From Streptomyces justiciae (lineage in GTDB: Bacteria; Actinomycetota; Actinomycetes; Streptomycetales; Streptomycetaceae): 64,000 nucleotides of DNA. Location: the NCBI RefSeq assembly GCF_015163075.1, contig NZ_JADDXU010000008.1, positions 372,001 to 436,000 of the forward strand, in the 5' to 3' direction. A program made the translations under genes and the position numbers. Shown here one piece after another: positions 25,058-33,134 of the stretch (the stretch's first letter is position 1; every line of letters begins with the position of its first letter). The notes beneath the pieces were generated by a model. The model ran no database searches. It saw nothing but the letters and a program-made list of their open reading frames with translations, and was not told where the DNA came from.

Positions 25058-25417
25058 ATGCGGATCGGTGAACTCGCCCGGCAGACCGGCGTCAGCGAGC
25101 GCTCGCTGCGCTACTACGAGACCCAGGGCCTGCTCGCCGCCGACCGCACCCCGGGCGGCCACCGGGACTACCCCGAGGCGGCCGTGGACCGGGTCATCAG
25201 AATCCAGGAGCTGTACGCGGCCGGCCTGCACAGCGACAAGATCCGCCAGCTACTGCCCTGCATGCGGGACCAGGACGGCGGCCCCTCCACCGTCGCCACC
25301 CCACGCCTCGTCGCCGACCTCACCGCCGAACGCGACCGCATCGACCGCATGATCACCGACCTGATCCGCTCCCGCGACACACTGGACGAGGTCATCCAGG
25401 CGGCGGAGGCCGGCTAG
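25058..25417 (+). CDS. MerR-family transcriptional regulator, 119 aa
   Basis: N-terminal winged helix-turn-helix MRIGELARQTGVSERSLRYY, ETQGLLAADRTPGGHRDY and a C-terminal coiled coil (ADLTAERDRIDRMITDLIRS) without metal-binding cysteines apart from LLPCMRDQD. The small size fits one-domain MerR regulators that sense organic or redox-active ligands. Start at ATG 25058; GTG at 25049 or 25055 is also possible. Likely controls the divergent OYE gene and itself. The stop codon TAG is part of the CTAG flank of the MITE, so insertion there may have shaped its end. Confidence 0.9.
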   Translation: MRIGELARQTGVSERSLRYYETQGLLAADRTPGGHRDYPEAAVDRVIRIQELYAAGLHSDKIRQLLPCMRDQDGGPSTVATPRLVADLTAERDRIDRMITDLIRSRDTLDEVIQAAEAG

Positions 25418-25677
25418 GGCCTGTCCGGCGGATCATGCCGCAGACACGGGGGCCGGCAGGCCGATCTGCCGCGTTGTCGTGGCTGCCGACTCCCCCACTC
25501 TCGACTGCGCTCGAGCGGGAGGTGCCCCCACCGCGTCGACGCCCTCCTCCGCCTTGCAGCTCGACGCTCCCCCACGCTCGAACAACCTCGCGCGGGGGCG
25601 CCCCCATCGCCCCCGCTCACCGGCGCCGATGAGATGCCGCGGCCTTCTTGAGACCTGATCCGCCGGACAGGCCCTAG
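25414..25677. mobile_element. MITE-like element, 256 bp, perfect 18-bp terminal inverted repeats, CTAG flanks
   Basis: Left end GGCCTGTCCGGCGGATCA (25418-25435) and right end TGATCCGCCGGACAGGCC (25656-25673) are exact inverted copies; both are flanked by CTAG (25414-25417 and 25674-25677), consistent with a target duplication of IS5/IS427-like elements. There is no transposase; the inside is GC-rich with hairpin-forming runs (for example CTCGACTGCGCTCGAG at 25500-25515). From memory this is a repeated Streptomyces element. It fills the gap between the MerR gene and the next gene. Confidence 0.85.
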
Positions 25678-25776
25678 TACGCCGAACGCCCCACCCACCA
25701 GGAAGCCCCCCGCGCCCCGTGCGACGGTGACCGTACTGCTGATCATGACGCCGATCACGACGTACGGGAGCACGCC

Positions 25777-26895
25777 ATGGCAGACCTCCAGGCCGAACTG
25801 CAGACCACGACCGAGGTCGGCGCGCTCGACAGCCTGCCCGACCCCTTCGCGGCGGAAGAGCCCTACACCCCCGTCTCCGACCCGGACACCGAGCCCCTGG
25901 AGCGGGCGCACGCCATCCTCGCCGCGCACCCCGTCGCCGACGGCTACAGCGGGCTGCCCTGGGCGCTGCGGCACCTGCCCTGGTTCGACCTCGAACTCGG
26001 CGAGAGCTCCGTCGACACGGACGTGCCCCGGCTGCGCGAGGGCCATGTGGGCGCCCTGTTCTGGTCGCTGCACCTGCCCGAGAGCATCGGCGGCGACCGG
26101 GCCGTGGGCGCCACCCTGGAACAGCTGGACCTGGTGAAGACGGTCGTCGGGGCGCACCCGGAGGGCCTCCGTCTCGCCCACACCGCCGGCGAGACGGCCG
26201 ACGTACGGCACTGCGGCCGCGTCGCCGTCCTGCTCGGTCCCGCCGGCGCCGCCGCCCTCGGCGACTCCCTCGGCATCCTGCGCTCGCTGCACGCCCTCGG
26301 CCTGCGCGCCCTCACCCTGTCCGGCGCCTCCTGGGCGAGCGAGGCGGGCCTCACCCGGTTCGGCGAGGAGGTGCTGCGCGAGATGAACCGGCTCGGCGTC
26401 CTCGCCGACCTCTCCGGCGCCTCCGCCGACACCGTCCACCGCGCGATCGCCGTCTCCAAGGCGCCGGTGCTGTGCACCCGCTCCGCCGCCCGCGCCCTGC
26501 GCCCCCACCCCGCCAACCTCCCCGACGACCTGCTCGCCGAGCTGGGCGCCGCCAAGGGGCTGTGCATGGTGCCGCTCACCGCCGAGCAGACCGGCCCGAA
26601 CGTACGGGACGTCGCCGACCACCTCGACCACGTCCGCGCGGTCGCAGGACCGGAGTGCGTCGGCCTGTCCGGCACCTACGACGCCGGCACCGCCCACCCC
26701 CAGGAGCTCGCCGACGCCTCCTGCTACCCCCACCTGGTCGCCGAACTCCTGCGCCGTGACTGGACCGAGGCCGACATCGCCCTGCTGACCTGGGGCAACG
26801 TCCAACGCGTCCTGCGCAGCGCCGACTTCACGGCCCGCGCCGCCCGGGAGCGACGCGAGCCGTCGACGGCGAAGATCTCAGACCTGGACGGGTAG
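25777..26895 (+). CDS. M19 dipeptidase homologue lacking all metal ligands (pseudoenzyme), 372 aa
   Basis: The fold matches the dipeptidase at 22721-23908 throughout (PWALRHLPWF, GALFWSLHLPE, LREMNRLGVLADLS, VADHLDHVRAVAG). Every catalytic position is changed: HxD of VVDGHNDLPW is VADGYSGLPW (Y57, G59), bridging Glu is A156 in LLGPAGAAA, H194 is G214 (DLSGAS), H215 is R235 (CTRSAARA) and D323 is T300 (GTYDAG). The frame is intact, so it is a conserved-looking pseudoenzyme rather than a decaying gene. It has an extra N-terminal 30 residues. Function unknown; perhaps binding or regulation. It overlaps the next gene tail to tail by 18 bp. Confidence 0.88.
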   Translation: MADLQAELQTTTEVGALDSLPDPFAAEEPYTPVSDPDTEPLERAHAILAAHPVADGYSGLPWALRHLPWFDLELGESSVDTDVPRLREGHVGALFWSLHLPESIGGDRAVGATLEQLDLVKTVVGAHPEGLRLAHTAGETADVRHCGRVAVLLGPAGAAALGDSLGILRSLHALGLRALTLSGASWASEAGLTRFGEEVLREMNRLGVLADLSGASADTVHRAIAVSKAPVLCTRSAARALRPHPANLPDDLLAELGAAKGLCMVPLTAEQTGPNVRDVADHLDHVRAVAGPECVGLSGTYDAGTAHPQELADASCYPHLVAELLRRDWTEADIALLTWGNVQRVLRSADFTARAARERREPSTAKISDLDG

Positions 26896-27282
26896 CCGCC
26901 GGTGCGGGTCGATCCGGCAGAGGCAGAAGGGATGCCCCGCCGGATCGGCGTACACCCGGAAGTCGTCCTTGTCCTCGGCGTGCAGCGCCCGCGCGCCGAG
27001 CGCCAGCACCTTCTTCTCCGCCTCCTCGATCTCCTCCCACGTCGACCCCGCGTCGAAGTCGATGTGGAACTGCTGCGAGTTGCGGTCCGCGCGCGGCCAC
27101 TCCGGCGGGGTGTACCCCTCGGCCCGCTGGAAGGAGAGCCGGGGCCCGCCCGGCACGTCGAGGACCACCCACTCGGGATCGTCGTCCTGCGGAGTGCCGC
27201 CCACCACCCCGGCGTAGAACCGGGCGAGCGCCCGCGGGTCGGGGCAGTCGAGGACGACGGAACGGAAACGGGTCACGGTCAC
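26878..27282 (-). CDS. VOC/glyoxalase-like protein, 134 aa
   Basis: Vicinal-oxygen-chelate fold typical of glyoxalase/bleomycin-resistance proteins: FRSVVLDCPDPRALARFYAG, WVVLDVPGGPRLSFQRAEGY, QQFHIDFDAG and VYADPAGHPFCLC. GTG at 27282 has GGGAGG 8 nt upstream; longer frames are unsupported. It is about 60% identical by eye to the gene at 27299-27661, so the pair is a tandem duplication. Substrate unknown; proteins of this subgroup are mostly uncharacterised. Confidence 0.87.
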   Translation of the reverse strand: MTVTRFRSVVLDCPDPRALARFYAGVVGGTPQDDDPEWVVLDVPGGPRLSFQRAEGYTPPEWPRADRNSQQFHIDFDAGSTWEEIEEAEKKVLALGARALHAEDKDDFRVYADPAGHPFCLCRIDPHRRLPVQV

Positions 27283-27298
27283 GGGTATACCTCCCGGC

Positions 27299-27661
27299 TC
27301 AGCAGGCGCACAGACAGAACGGGTGCCCCGCCGGGTCCGCGTACACACGCCAGCTGCGGGTGCGGTCGGCCGCGTCCAGGGTCTTCGCGCCGAGTGCCAG
27401 GACCTCCTTCTCGGCCGCGTCCATGTCCTCGACGGTCAGGTCCAGATGGAACTGCTGGGAGTCGCGGTCGGCGCGCGGCCACTGCGGCGCCGTGAACCCG
27501 GGCGCGGCCTGGAACGCCAGCGACGGTCCGCCGGGCACCTTCACATCCACCCACTCCCCGTCCCCCTCGACGGTGCCGCCCAGCACCTCGGCATAGAAAC
27601 CGGCCAGTGCGCGGGGGTCGGGACAGTCCAGGACGACGACGCCCAGCTTGGCGAGAGCCAT
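27299..27661 (-). CDS. VOC/glyoxalase-like protein, 120 aa
   Basis: Tandem paralogue of the preceding VOC gene with the same motifs: LGVVVLDCPDPRALAGFYAE, WVDVKVPGGPSLAFQAAPGF, QQFHLDLTVEDM and VYADPAGHPFCLCAC. ATG at 27661 follows GGAGGAAGTC. It is the first gene of a two-gene minus-strand unit and lies divergent from the CGNR regulator gene across repeated GTTAC half-sites, so that regulator may control the pair. Confidence 0.88.
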   Translation of the reverse strand: MALAKLGVVVLDCPDPRALAGFYAEVLGGTVEGDGEWVDVKVPGGPSLAFQAAPGFTAPQWPRADRDSQQFHLDLTVEDMDAAEKEVLALGAKTLDAADRTRSWRVYADPAGHPFCLCAC

Positions 27662-27674
27662 GACTTCCTCCGGT

Positions 27675-27738
27675 GTTACCTGTAGATGCGGTCAACGAGT
27701 AACGCGGTTACCGCATACTCCCGCACAAGCGGTAACGT
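27675..27738. promoter_or_regulatory. Repeated GTTAC half-sites between VOC and CGNR genes (putative operator)
   Basis: Four half-sites occur: GTTACC (27675-27680), GTAAC (27699-27703), GTTACCGC (27707-27714) and GCGGTAAC (27729-27736). The last two form a perfect 8-bp inverted repeat with a 14-nt spacer; the middle two form the palindrome GTAAC-GCG-GTTAC. TAACGT (27733-27738) could be the -10 of a leaderless CGNR transcript starting at 27746. The arrangement suggests autoregulation. Confidence 0.65.
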
Positions 27739-27745
27739 CGCAAGC

Positions 27746-28261
27746 ATGAGTGAGAGATCGGCCGCCCCCGGCAGCCTGGCTCTGGTCGAGTCCCTGGTGA
27801 ACACGCTGGACATCGAGTCGGGCGCCGATGCCCTCGACACGGCGGACGGACGGGCGCGCTTCGGGCTCACGGAGGAGGAGGTGCCGGGCGCGCGCGAGCT
27901 GCGGGAGTCGCTGCGGGCGACGCTGCTCGCGCACGCGGGCCATCCGGCGCACGCCCAGGTCACGCCCCTCGGCGAGCTGCTGGCCTCGGCACCCCTGCGC
28001 GTGACGGTCGACGCGACCGACGGCTCCGCCGCCCTCGCCCCTGCCGACGAAGCGCCTGCCGGCGCCGGGCGCCTGCACTCCCGTATCGCCGAAGCCGTCG
28101 CGGCGGCCCTGATCGCCGGCACCTGGCTGCGCCTCAAGGCCTGCGAGTCCGCCACCTGCCACTGGGCGTACTACGACCGCAGCCCCGCCGGGCGCGGCCG
28201 CTGGTGCTCGATGCAGGTGTGCGGGGCGCGCGCGAAGATGCGGCGCTACCGGGCCAAGTAG
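27746..28261 (+). CDS. CGNR zinc-finger protein (ABATE domain), 171 aa
   Basis: N-terminal ABATE-like region (LALVESLVNTLDIESGADAL, with VPGARELRESLRATLLAH) and C-terminal zinc finger: LKACESATCHWAYYDRSPAG followed by RWCSMQVCGARAKMRRYRAK, giving a Cys4 site; the usual CGNR is CGAR here. Such proteins are probable stress-responsive transcription regulators. ATG at 27746 has no ribosome site but a TACGT-type -10 (TAACGT) 7 nt before it. A perfect 17-bp terminator hairpin follows. Confidence 0.85.
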   Translation: MSERSAAPGSLALVESLVNTLDIESGADALDTADGRARFGLTEEEVPGARELRESLRATLLAHAGHPAHAQVTPLGELLASAPLRVTVDATDGSAALAPADEAPAGAGRLHSRIAEAVAAALIAGTWLRLKACESATCHWAYYDRSPAGRGRWCSMQVCGARAKMRRYRAK

Positions 28262-28303
28262 TTCGCCGGATGCCGCACAAGCCGGTGGTGCAGAATGCAA
28301 CAA

Positions 28304-28344
28304 GACGCCGGTTCGGCCGACTGAGCCTCGGCCGAACCGGCGTC
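28304..28344. terminator. Perfect 17-bp terminator hairpin
   Basis: GACGCCGGTTCGGCCGA (28304-28320), 7-nt loop, TCGGCCGAACCGGCGTC (28328-28344). It separates the convergent CGNR and UDP-glucose dehydrogenase genes and should work in both directions. Confidence 0.9.
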
Positions 28345-28361
28345 GCCTTGTCCAGAAGGGG

Positions 28362-29705
28362 TCAGGCGGTCGGGCGGCCCATCGCCCGGTACGTCCACCC
28401 GGCCTTCCGCCACAGCACCGGGTCGAGGCTGTTCCGCCCGTCCAGGATCAGCCGCACCGACGCGGCCTCGCCGAGCGCCGCCGGGTCCAGCTCGCGGAAC
28501 TCCCGCCACTCCGTCAGATGCAGCACGACGTCGGCACCGCGCACCGCCTCCACGGCGGAGTCGGCATAGCCGAGGGTCGGGAAGAGGCGGCGGGCGTTCT
28601 CCATGCCCATCGGGTCGTAGACGGTCACCTGGCCGCCCTGGAGATGGATCTGCCCGGCCACGTTCAGCGCGGGCGAGTCACGGACGTCGTCCGTGTCGGG
28701 CTTGAAGGTGGCGCCGAGCACCGCGACCCGCTTGCCGAGGAACGGCCCGCCGCCCAGCGCCTCGCGCGCCAGCTCCACCATCTGCCCGCGCTGGCGCATG
28801 TTGATCGAGTCGATCTCGCGGAGGAAGGTCAGCGCCTGGTCGGCGCCCAGCTCACCTGCGCGCGCCATGAAGGCACGGATGTCCTTGGGCAGACAGCCGC
28901 CGCCGAAGCCGATGCCGGCCCGCAGGAACTTCTTCCCGATCCGGTCGTCGTACCCGATGGCCTCCGCCAGCTTGGCGACATCGCCGCCCGCGGCCTCGCA
29001 GACCTCCGCCATGGCGTTGATGAAGGAGATCTTGGTGGCGAGGAAGGAGTTCGCGGAGGTCTTCACCAGCTCGGCGGTGGGGAAGTCGGTGACGACGAAC
29101 GGCGTGCCCTCCGACATCGGCGTCGCGTACACCTCGCGCAGCAGCTTCTCGGCCCGCTCGCTGCGCACCCCGACCACGATCCGGTCCGGGTGCAGCGTGT
29201 CCTGCACGGCGAAGCCCTCCCGCAGGAACTCCGGGTTCCAGGCCAGCTCGGCGTCGGCGCCTGCGGGGGAGTGGTCCGCGAGGTAGCGGGCCAGCCGGTC
29301 GGCGGAGCCGACGGGCACGGTGGACTTGCCGACGACCAGGGCGGGCCCGGTCAGGTGCGGCGCCAGCGAGGCGATCGCGGAGTCGACGTACGACATGTCG
29401 CAGGCGTACTCGCCGTGCTTCTGCGGGGTGTTGATGCACAGGAAGTGGACATCGCCGAAGGCGCCGACCTCGGCCCAGTCCTGGGTGAAGCGCAGCCGCC
29501 CGCTGGACCCCTCGACCCCGGCGACGTGCTTGCGCAGCAGCTCCTCCAGGCCGGGCTCGAACATCGGGGCCTCGCCGCGCTGGAGCATGGCGATCTTCTC
29601 GGGTACGACGTCCAGGCCCAGCACCTCGAAACCGAGCTCGGCCATCGCCGCCGCGTGCGTCGCGCCGAGATAGCCGGTGCCGATCACGGTGATCTTGAGG
29701 GCCAT
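28362..29705 (-). CDS. UDP-glucose 6-dehydrogenase, 447 aa
   Basis: NAD-dependent four-electron oxidation of UDP-glucose to UDP-glucuronate, a precursor of surface polymers. Rossmann motif VIGTGYLGATHAAAMAELGF at the N-terminus, STVPVGSADRL, NPEFLREGFAVQDTLHPDR, catalytic Cys in GIGFGGGCLPKDIRAFM and the C-terminal VLGATFKPDTDDVRDSPALN. GGAG precedes the ATG. It stands alone here, but UDP-glucuronate could feed the envelope glycosyltransferases further right; that link is inference. The 190 bp upstream hold divergent promoters. Confidence 0.95.
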   Translation of the reverse strand: MALKITVIGTGYLGATHAAAMAELGFEVLGLDVVPEKIAMLQRGEAPMFEPGLEELLRKHVAGVEGSSGRLRFTQDWAEVGAFGDVHFLCINTPQKHGEYACDMSYVDSAIASLAPHLTGPALVVGKSTVPVGSADRLARYLADHSPAGADAELAWNPEFLREGFAVQDTLHPDRIVVGVRSERAEKLLREVYATPMSEGTPFVVTDFPTAELVKTSANSFLATKISFINAMAEVCEAAGGDVAKLAEAIGYDDRIGKKFLRAGIGFGGGCLPKDIRAFMARAGELGADQALTFLREIDSINMRQRGQMVELAREALGGGPFLGKRVAVLGATFKPDTDDVRDSPALNVAGQIHLQGGQVTVYDPMGMENARRLFPTLGYADSAVEAVRGADVVLHLTEWREFRELDPAALGEAASVRLILDGRNSLDPVLWRKAGWTYRAMGRPTA

Positions 29706-29837
29706 GGATGCTCCAGAGGTGGACGGCGTTGGTGCGCTGCCCGAGCATAGTCGGGGCGTGACAGCGCCCCTCGTCGGGCAGCCTTCCCCCTGTCGCCAAG
29801 CTCACGTATCACTCCCGTGGGCCGGGCTCTAAAATTT

Positions 29838-29858
29838 GAGTTACTTAACGGTAATTAG
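29838..29858. promoter_or_regulatory. AT-rich imperfect palindrome upstream of the acyl-CoA dehydrogenase
   Basis: AGTTAC (29839-29844) and GTAATT (29851-29856) flank TTAACG and are complementary at five of six positions, in an AT-rich island that stands out from the surrounding DNA. It lies about 40 nt before the fadE-like start and is a candidate binding site for a fatty-acid-responsive repressor. The regulator is not identified. Confidence 0.4.
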
Positions 29859-29895
29859 CGTCGACCATCGCAGCGCACTGGGAGCGTGAGACACC

Positions 29896-31053
29896 TTGGC
29901 CGGATCGGCTGACTTCGACCTGTACCGCCCGTCCGAGGAGCACGACATGCTCCGCGACGCCATCCGCTCGCTGGCCGAGGCGAAGATCGCGCCGTACGCC
30001 GCCGCGGTGGACGAGGAGGCCCGCTTCCCGCGCGAGGCCCTCGAGGCGCTGGTCGCCAACGACCTGCACGCCGTCCACGTGCCCGAGGAGTACGGCGGCG
30101 CCGGCGCGGACGCGCTGGCCACGGTGATCGTGATCGAGGAGGTCGCGCGCGTCTGCGTGAGCTCCTCCCTGATCCCCGCGGTGAACAAGCTGGGCTCGCT
30201 CCCGGTGATCCTCTCCGGCTCCGAGGAGCTGAAGAAGAAGTACATGACCCCGCTCGCCAAGGGCGACGGGATGTTCTCGTACTGCCTCTCCGAGCCCGAC
30301 GCGGGTTCCGACGCGGCCGGCATGAAGACCCGGGCGGTCCGCGACGGCGACCACTGGATCCTCAACGGCGTGAAGCGCTGGATCACCAACGCGGGCGAGT
30401 CCGAGTACTACACGGTGATGGCCGTGACCGACCCCGAGAAGCGCTCCAAGGGGATCTCGGCGTTCGTCGTCGAGAAGTCCGACGAGGGCGTCTCCTTCGG
30501 TGCCCCGGAGAAGAAGCTCGGCATCAAGGGCTCCCCGACCCGTGAGGTCTACCTCGACAACGTCCGCATCCCCGCCGACCGCATGATCGGCGAGGAGGGC
30601 ACCGGCTTCGCCACGGCGATGAAGACCCTGGACCACACCCGCATCACCATCGCGGCGCAGGCCCTCGGTGTCGCGCAGGGCGCCCTCGACTACGCCAAGG
30701 GCTACGTCCAGGAGCGCAAGCAGTTCGGCAAGGCCATCGCCGACTTCCAGGGCATCCAGTTCATGCTCGCCGACATGGCCATGAAGATCGCCGCCGCCCG
30801 CGCCCTGACCTACCAGGCCGCGGCCGCCTCCGAGCGCGGCGACAAGGACCTCACCTTCCAGGGCGCCGCCGCCAAGTGCTTCGCCTCGGACGTGGCCATG
30901 GAGGTCACGACGGACGCGGTCCAACTGCTGGGCGGGTACGGCTACACGCGGGACTACCCGGTGGAGCGCATGATGCGCGACGCCAAGATCACGCAGATCT
31001 ACGAGGGAACGAACCAGGTCCAGCGCATCGTCATGGCGCGCAACCTGCCGTAA
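29896..31053 (+). CDS. Acyl-CoA dehydrogenase, 385 aa
   Basis: FAD enzyme introducing the alpha-beta double bond in acyl-CoA (short/medium-chain or butyryl type). Family signatures: FSYCLSEPDAGSDAAGMKT, WITNAGESEYY, RKQFGKAIADFQGIQFMLAD, the ETF/FAD segment VQLLGGYGYTRDYPVERMMR and catalytic Glu in IYEGTNQVQR. TTG at 29896 has GGGAG about 12 nt upstream and gives a normal family length. An AT-rich dyad lies upstream and an intrinsic terminator follows. Related in theme to the thioesterase gene facing it. Confidence 0.94.
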   Translation: MAGSADFDLYRPSEEHDMLRDAIRSLAEAKIAPYAAAVDEEARFPREALEALVANDLHAVHVPEEYGGAGADALATVIVIEEVARVCVSSSLIPAVNKLGSLPVILSGSEELKKKYMTPLAKGDGMFSYCLSEPDAGSDAAGMKTRAVRDGDHWILNGVKRWITNAGESEYYTVMAVTDPEKRSKGISAFVVEKSDEGVSFGAPEKKLGIKGSPTREVYLDNVRIPADRMIGEEGTGFATAMKTLDHTRITIAAQALGVAQGALDYAKGYVQERKQFGKAIADFQGIQFMLADMAMKIAAARALTYQAAAASERGDKDLTFQGAAAKCFASDVAMEVTTDAVQLLGGYGYTRDYPVERMMRDAKITQIYEGTNQVQRIVMARNLP

Positions 31054-31064
31054 CGGCTGATCGG

Positions 31065-31098
31065 AAAAGGGGCGCCCGGAGACCAGGGCGCCCCTTTT
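31065..31098. terminator. Intrinsic bidirectional terminator
   Basis: AAAAGGGGCGCCC (31065-31077), 8-nt loop, GGGCGCCCCTTTT (31086-31098): a perfect 13-bp stem with A and T runs on either side, between the convergent acyl-CoA dehydrogenase and thioesterase genes. Confidence 0.92.
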
Positions 31099-31108
31099 CT
31101 CGCTTGTG

Positions 31109-31657
31109 TCAGTCCTCGAACCCCTCCGCGGCCCGCTTCTCCCGCAGCTCCATGATCGCGCGGCGCCGGGCCAGCCGGTGGGTGCGGCGGATCTGGGCCT
31201 CCTGGTACCGCCGCTTGTCCTTCTCCGTCTCCGGGAGCACCGGCGGCACGGCGCGGGGCTTGCCGTCGGCGTCGACCGCGGCGAAGACGAGATACGCGGA
31301 GCCGACCTGGGTCGCCGGGTTCGACTCGTTCCAGCGCTCCGCCAGCACCCGCACCCCGACCTCCATCGAGGTCCGGCCGGTCCAGTTGACCTGGGCCTTC
31401 ACATGGACGAGGTCACCGACCCGGACCGGCTCGAGGAACGCCATCTCGTCCATGGACGCGGTCACCGCGGGCCCGCCGCTGTGCCGTCCGGCCACCGCGC
31501 CCGCCGCGTCGTCGACCAGCTTCATGATCACGCCGCCGTGCACCGTCCCCAGCAGGTTGGTGTCGTTGTGGGTCATGATGTGGCTGAGGGTGGTGCGGGA
31601 CGCCGACGTGGGCTTGCCAGGAATGTCGGACTCCGCTGCGGGGGCCTGGTCTGTCAT
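31109..31657 (-). CDS. Hotdog-fold acyl-CoA thioesterase, 182 aa
   Basis: TesB/YciA-like single-hotdog thioesterase hydrolysing acyl-CoA. THNDTNLLGTVHGGVIMKLV, DDAAGAVAGRHSGGPAVTAS, MDEMAFLEPVRVGDLVHVKA and GRTSMEVGVRVLAE are typical of the acyl-CoA hydrolase subfamily. The C-terminal 35 residues are a basic helix (RRYQEAQIRRTHRLARRRAI). Start at 31657 (MTDQAP) uses AAGG about 8 nt upstream; GTG at 31666 is an alternative. Faces the acyl-CoA dehydrogenase gene, consistent with fatty acid metabolism. Confidence 0.9.
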   Translation of the reverse strand: MTDQAPAAESDIPGKPTSASRTTLSHIMTHNDTNLLGTVHGGVIMKLVDDAAGAVAGRHSGGPAVTASMDEMAFLEPVRVGDLVHVKAQVNWTGRTSMEVGVRVLAERWNESNPATQVGSAYLVFAAVDADGKPRAVPPVLPETEKDKRRYQEAQIRRTHRLARRRAIMELREKRAAEGFED

Positions 31658-31776
31658 GCCCTCCACCTTATGCCGCCGCCTCGTTCGCGGACTTTGTGTT
31701 GGGTTCGCAACAGCAGTGCCCTGATTTTCCTACGACCCTTGTAAAGGGCACAGCCGTTCCCTGCACACTGGGCCCC

Positions 31777-33075
31777 ATGAACGATTGGCCCGAGGCATGG
31801 TCCGACGAGAACCGCGGCAACCGCTACGGACGCGGCAGCGCGAGCGCACAGCCTGAAGGCGCCCGCGCCATGCGGCAGGTCCGCAGGCCCGCCTCGGGCG
31901 CGTACGGGGGCGGCCCCGGCCAGTCCGCGCCGCCCTACGGCGGCGGAGTCCCGCAGCAGCCGTCGTACGGCAGCGGCGGCTACGCCGACGACACCGCCGT
32001 GGACGGCTACGACAGCGGCTACAACACCGGCCAGGTCTACGGCGGTGGCGGCCCCGACGCTCCCGGCGGCCGGACCCGCGGTGAGCGTCCCGCGCCGAAC
32101 TGGCGGCGCCGGATCAAGTGGACGGCGATCACGGTCGTCACCGTCCTGGTCGTGACGACGATCGGCACGTACTTCTGGGCCGACTCCAAGCTCAACCGCG
32201 AGGTCGACCTGTCGAAGGTCATCGACCGGCCCGACGCGGGCAAGGGCACCAACTACCTGATCGTCGGCTCCGACAGCCGCGCGGGCATGTCCGCCGAGGA
32301 GAAGAAGAAGCTGCACACCGGGTCCGCCGAGGGCAAGCGCACGGACTCGATGATGATCCTGCACACCGGCGACAACGGCGACACCCTGATCTCCCTCCCG
32401 CGGGACTCCAACGTGGAGATCCCGACGTTCAAGGGCTCCGAGTCCGGCAAGACCTACCAGGGCACCGGCCGCCAGGTGAAGCTCAACGCCGCGTACGCCG
32501 AGGACGGGCCCGAGCTGCTGGTCCGCACCGTCGAGTACAACACCGGCCTGCACATCGACCACTACGTCGAGATCGGCTTCGCCGGCTTCGCCAACATCGT
32601 GGACGCGGTCGGCGGCGTCGACATCACCATCCCCGAGGGCGGCATGAAGGACACCAAGTCCGGCGCCGACTTCGAGGCCGGCAAGCAGACCCTGAACGGC
32701 GAGCAGGCCCTGGCCTTCGTCCGCACCCGGTACGCCCTCAAGCGCTCCGACCTGGACCGTACGAAGAACCAGCAGAAGTTCCTCTCGGCCCTCGCGAACA
32801 AGGTCGCGACCCCCTCGACGGTCCTCAACCCCTTCAAGCTCTACCCGACGATGGGCGCGGGCCTGGACTCCCTCATCGTCGACAAGGACATGGGTCTGTT
32901 CGACCTCGCGGAGATGTTCTGGGCGATGAAGAGCGTCAACGGCGGTGACGGCAAGTCGATGAACATGCCGATCTCCGGCTCGGTCAACGGCAACCTCGTC
33001 TGGGACAAGGCGAAGGTCAAGACGCTGGTGGACGAACTGAAGAACGACGAGAAGGTGACCGTCTCCGGCAACTGA
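31777..33075 (+). CDS. LytR-CpsA-Psr (LCP) family protein, 432 aa
   Basis: Membrane-anchored glycopolymer transferase: a cytoplasmic N-terminus of about 110 residues rich in Gly, Tyr, Pro and Gln, one transmembrane helix (WTAITVVTVLVVTTIGTYF), then the LCP domain with YLIVGSDSRAGM, TDSMMILHTGDNG, LISLPRDSNVEIP, VKLNAAYAEDGPELLVRTVE, HYVEIGFAGFANIVDAVGGV and LNGEQALAFVRTRYAL. These proteins attach lipid-linked polymers to peptidoglycan outside the membrane. No C-terminal LytR_C domain. The first in-frame ATG consistent with composition is 31777; no ribosome site is visible, and CACACT ends 7 nt upstream. Confidence 0.92.
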   Translation: MNDWPEAWSDENRGNRYGRGSASAQPEGARAMRQVRRPASGAYGGGPGQSAPPYGGGVPQQPSYGSGGYADDTAVDGYDSGYNTGQVYGGGGPDAPGGRTRGERPAPNWRRRIKWTAITVVTVLVVTTIGTYFWADSKLNREVDLSKVIDRPDAGKGTNYLIVGSDSRAGMSAEEKKKLHTGSAEGKRTDSMMILHTGDNGDTLISLPRDSNVEIPTFKGSESGKTYQGTGRQVKLNAAYAEDGPELLVRTVEYNTGLHIDHYVEIGFAGFANIVDAVGGVDITIPEGGMKDTKSGADFEAGKQTLNGEQALAFVRTRYALKRSDLDRTKNQQKFLSALANKVATPSTVLNPFKLYPTMGAGLDSLIVDKDMGLFDLAEMFWAMKSVNGGDGKSMNMPISGSVNGNLVWDKAKVKTLVDELKNDEKVTVSGN

Positions 33076-33085
33076 GACGGCACGA

Positions 33086-33115
33086 CTCAGGGGCACCCCG
33101 AGGGGTGCCCCTGAG
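33086..33115 (+). terminator. Terminator after the LCP gene
   Basis: CTCAGGGGCACCCC (33086-33099) and GGGGTGCCCCTGAG (33102-33115) form a perfect 14-bp stem, followed by CTGTTT. It lies between convergent genes and could act for both. Confidence 0.9.
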
Positions 33116-33134
33116 CTGTTTCAGGCCGGCCTGC

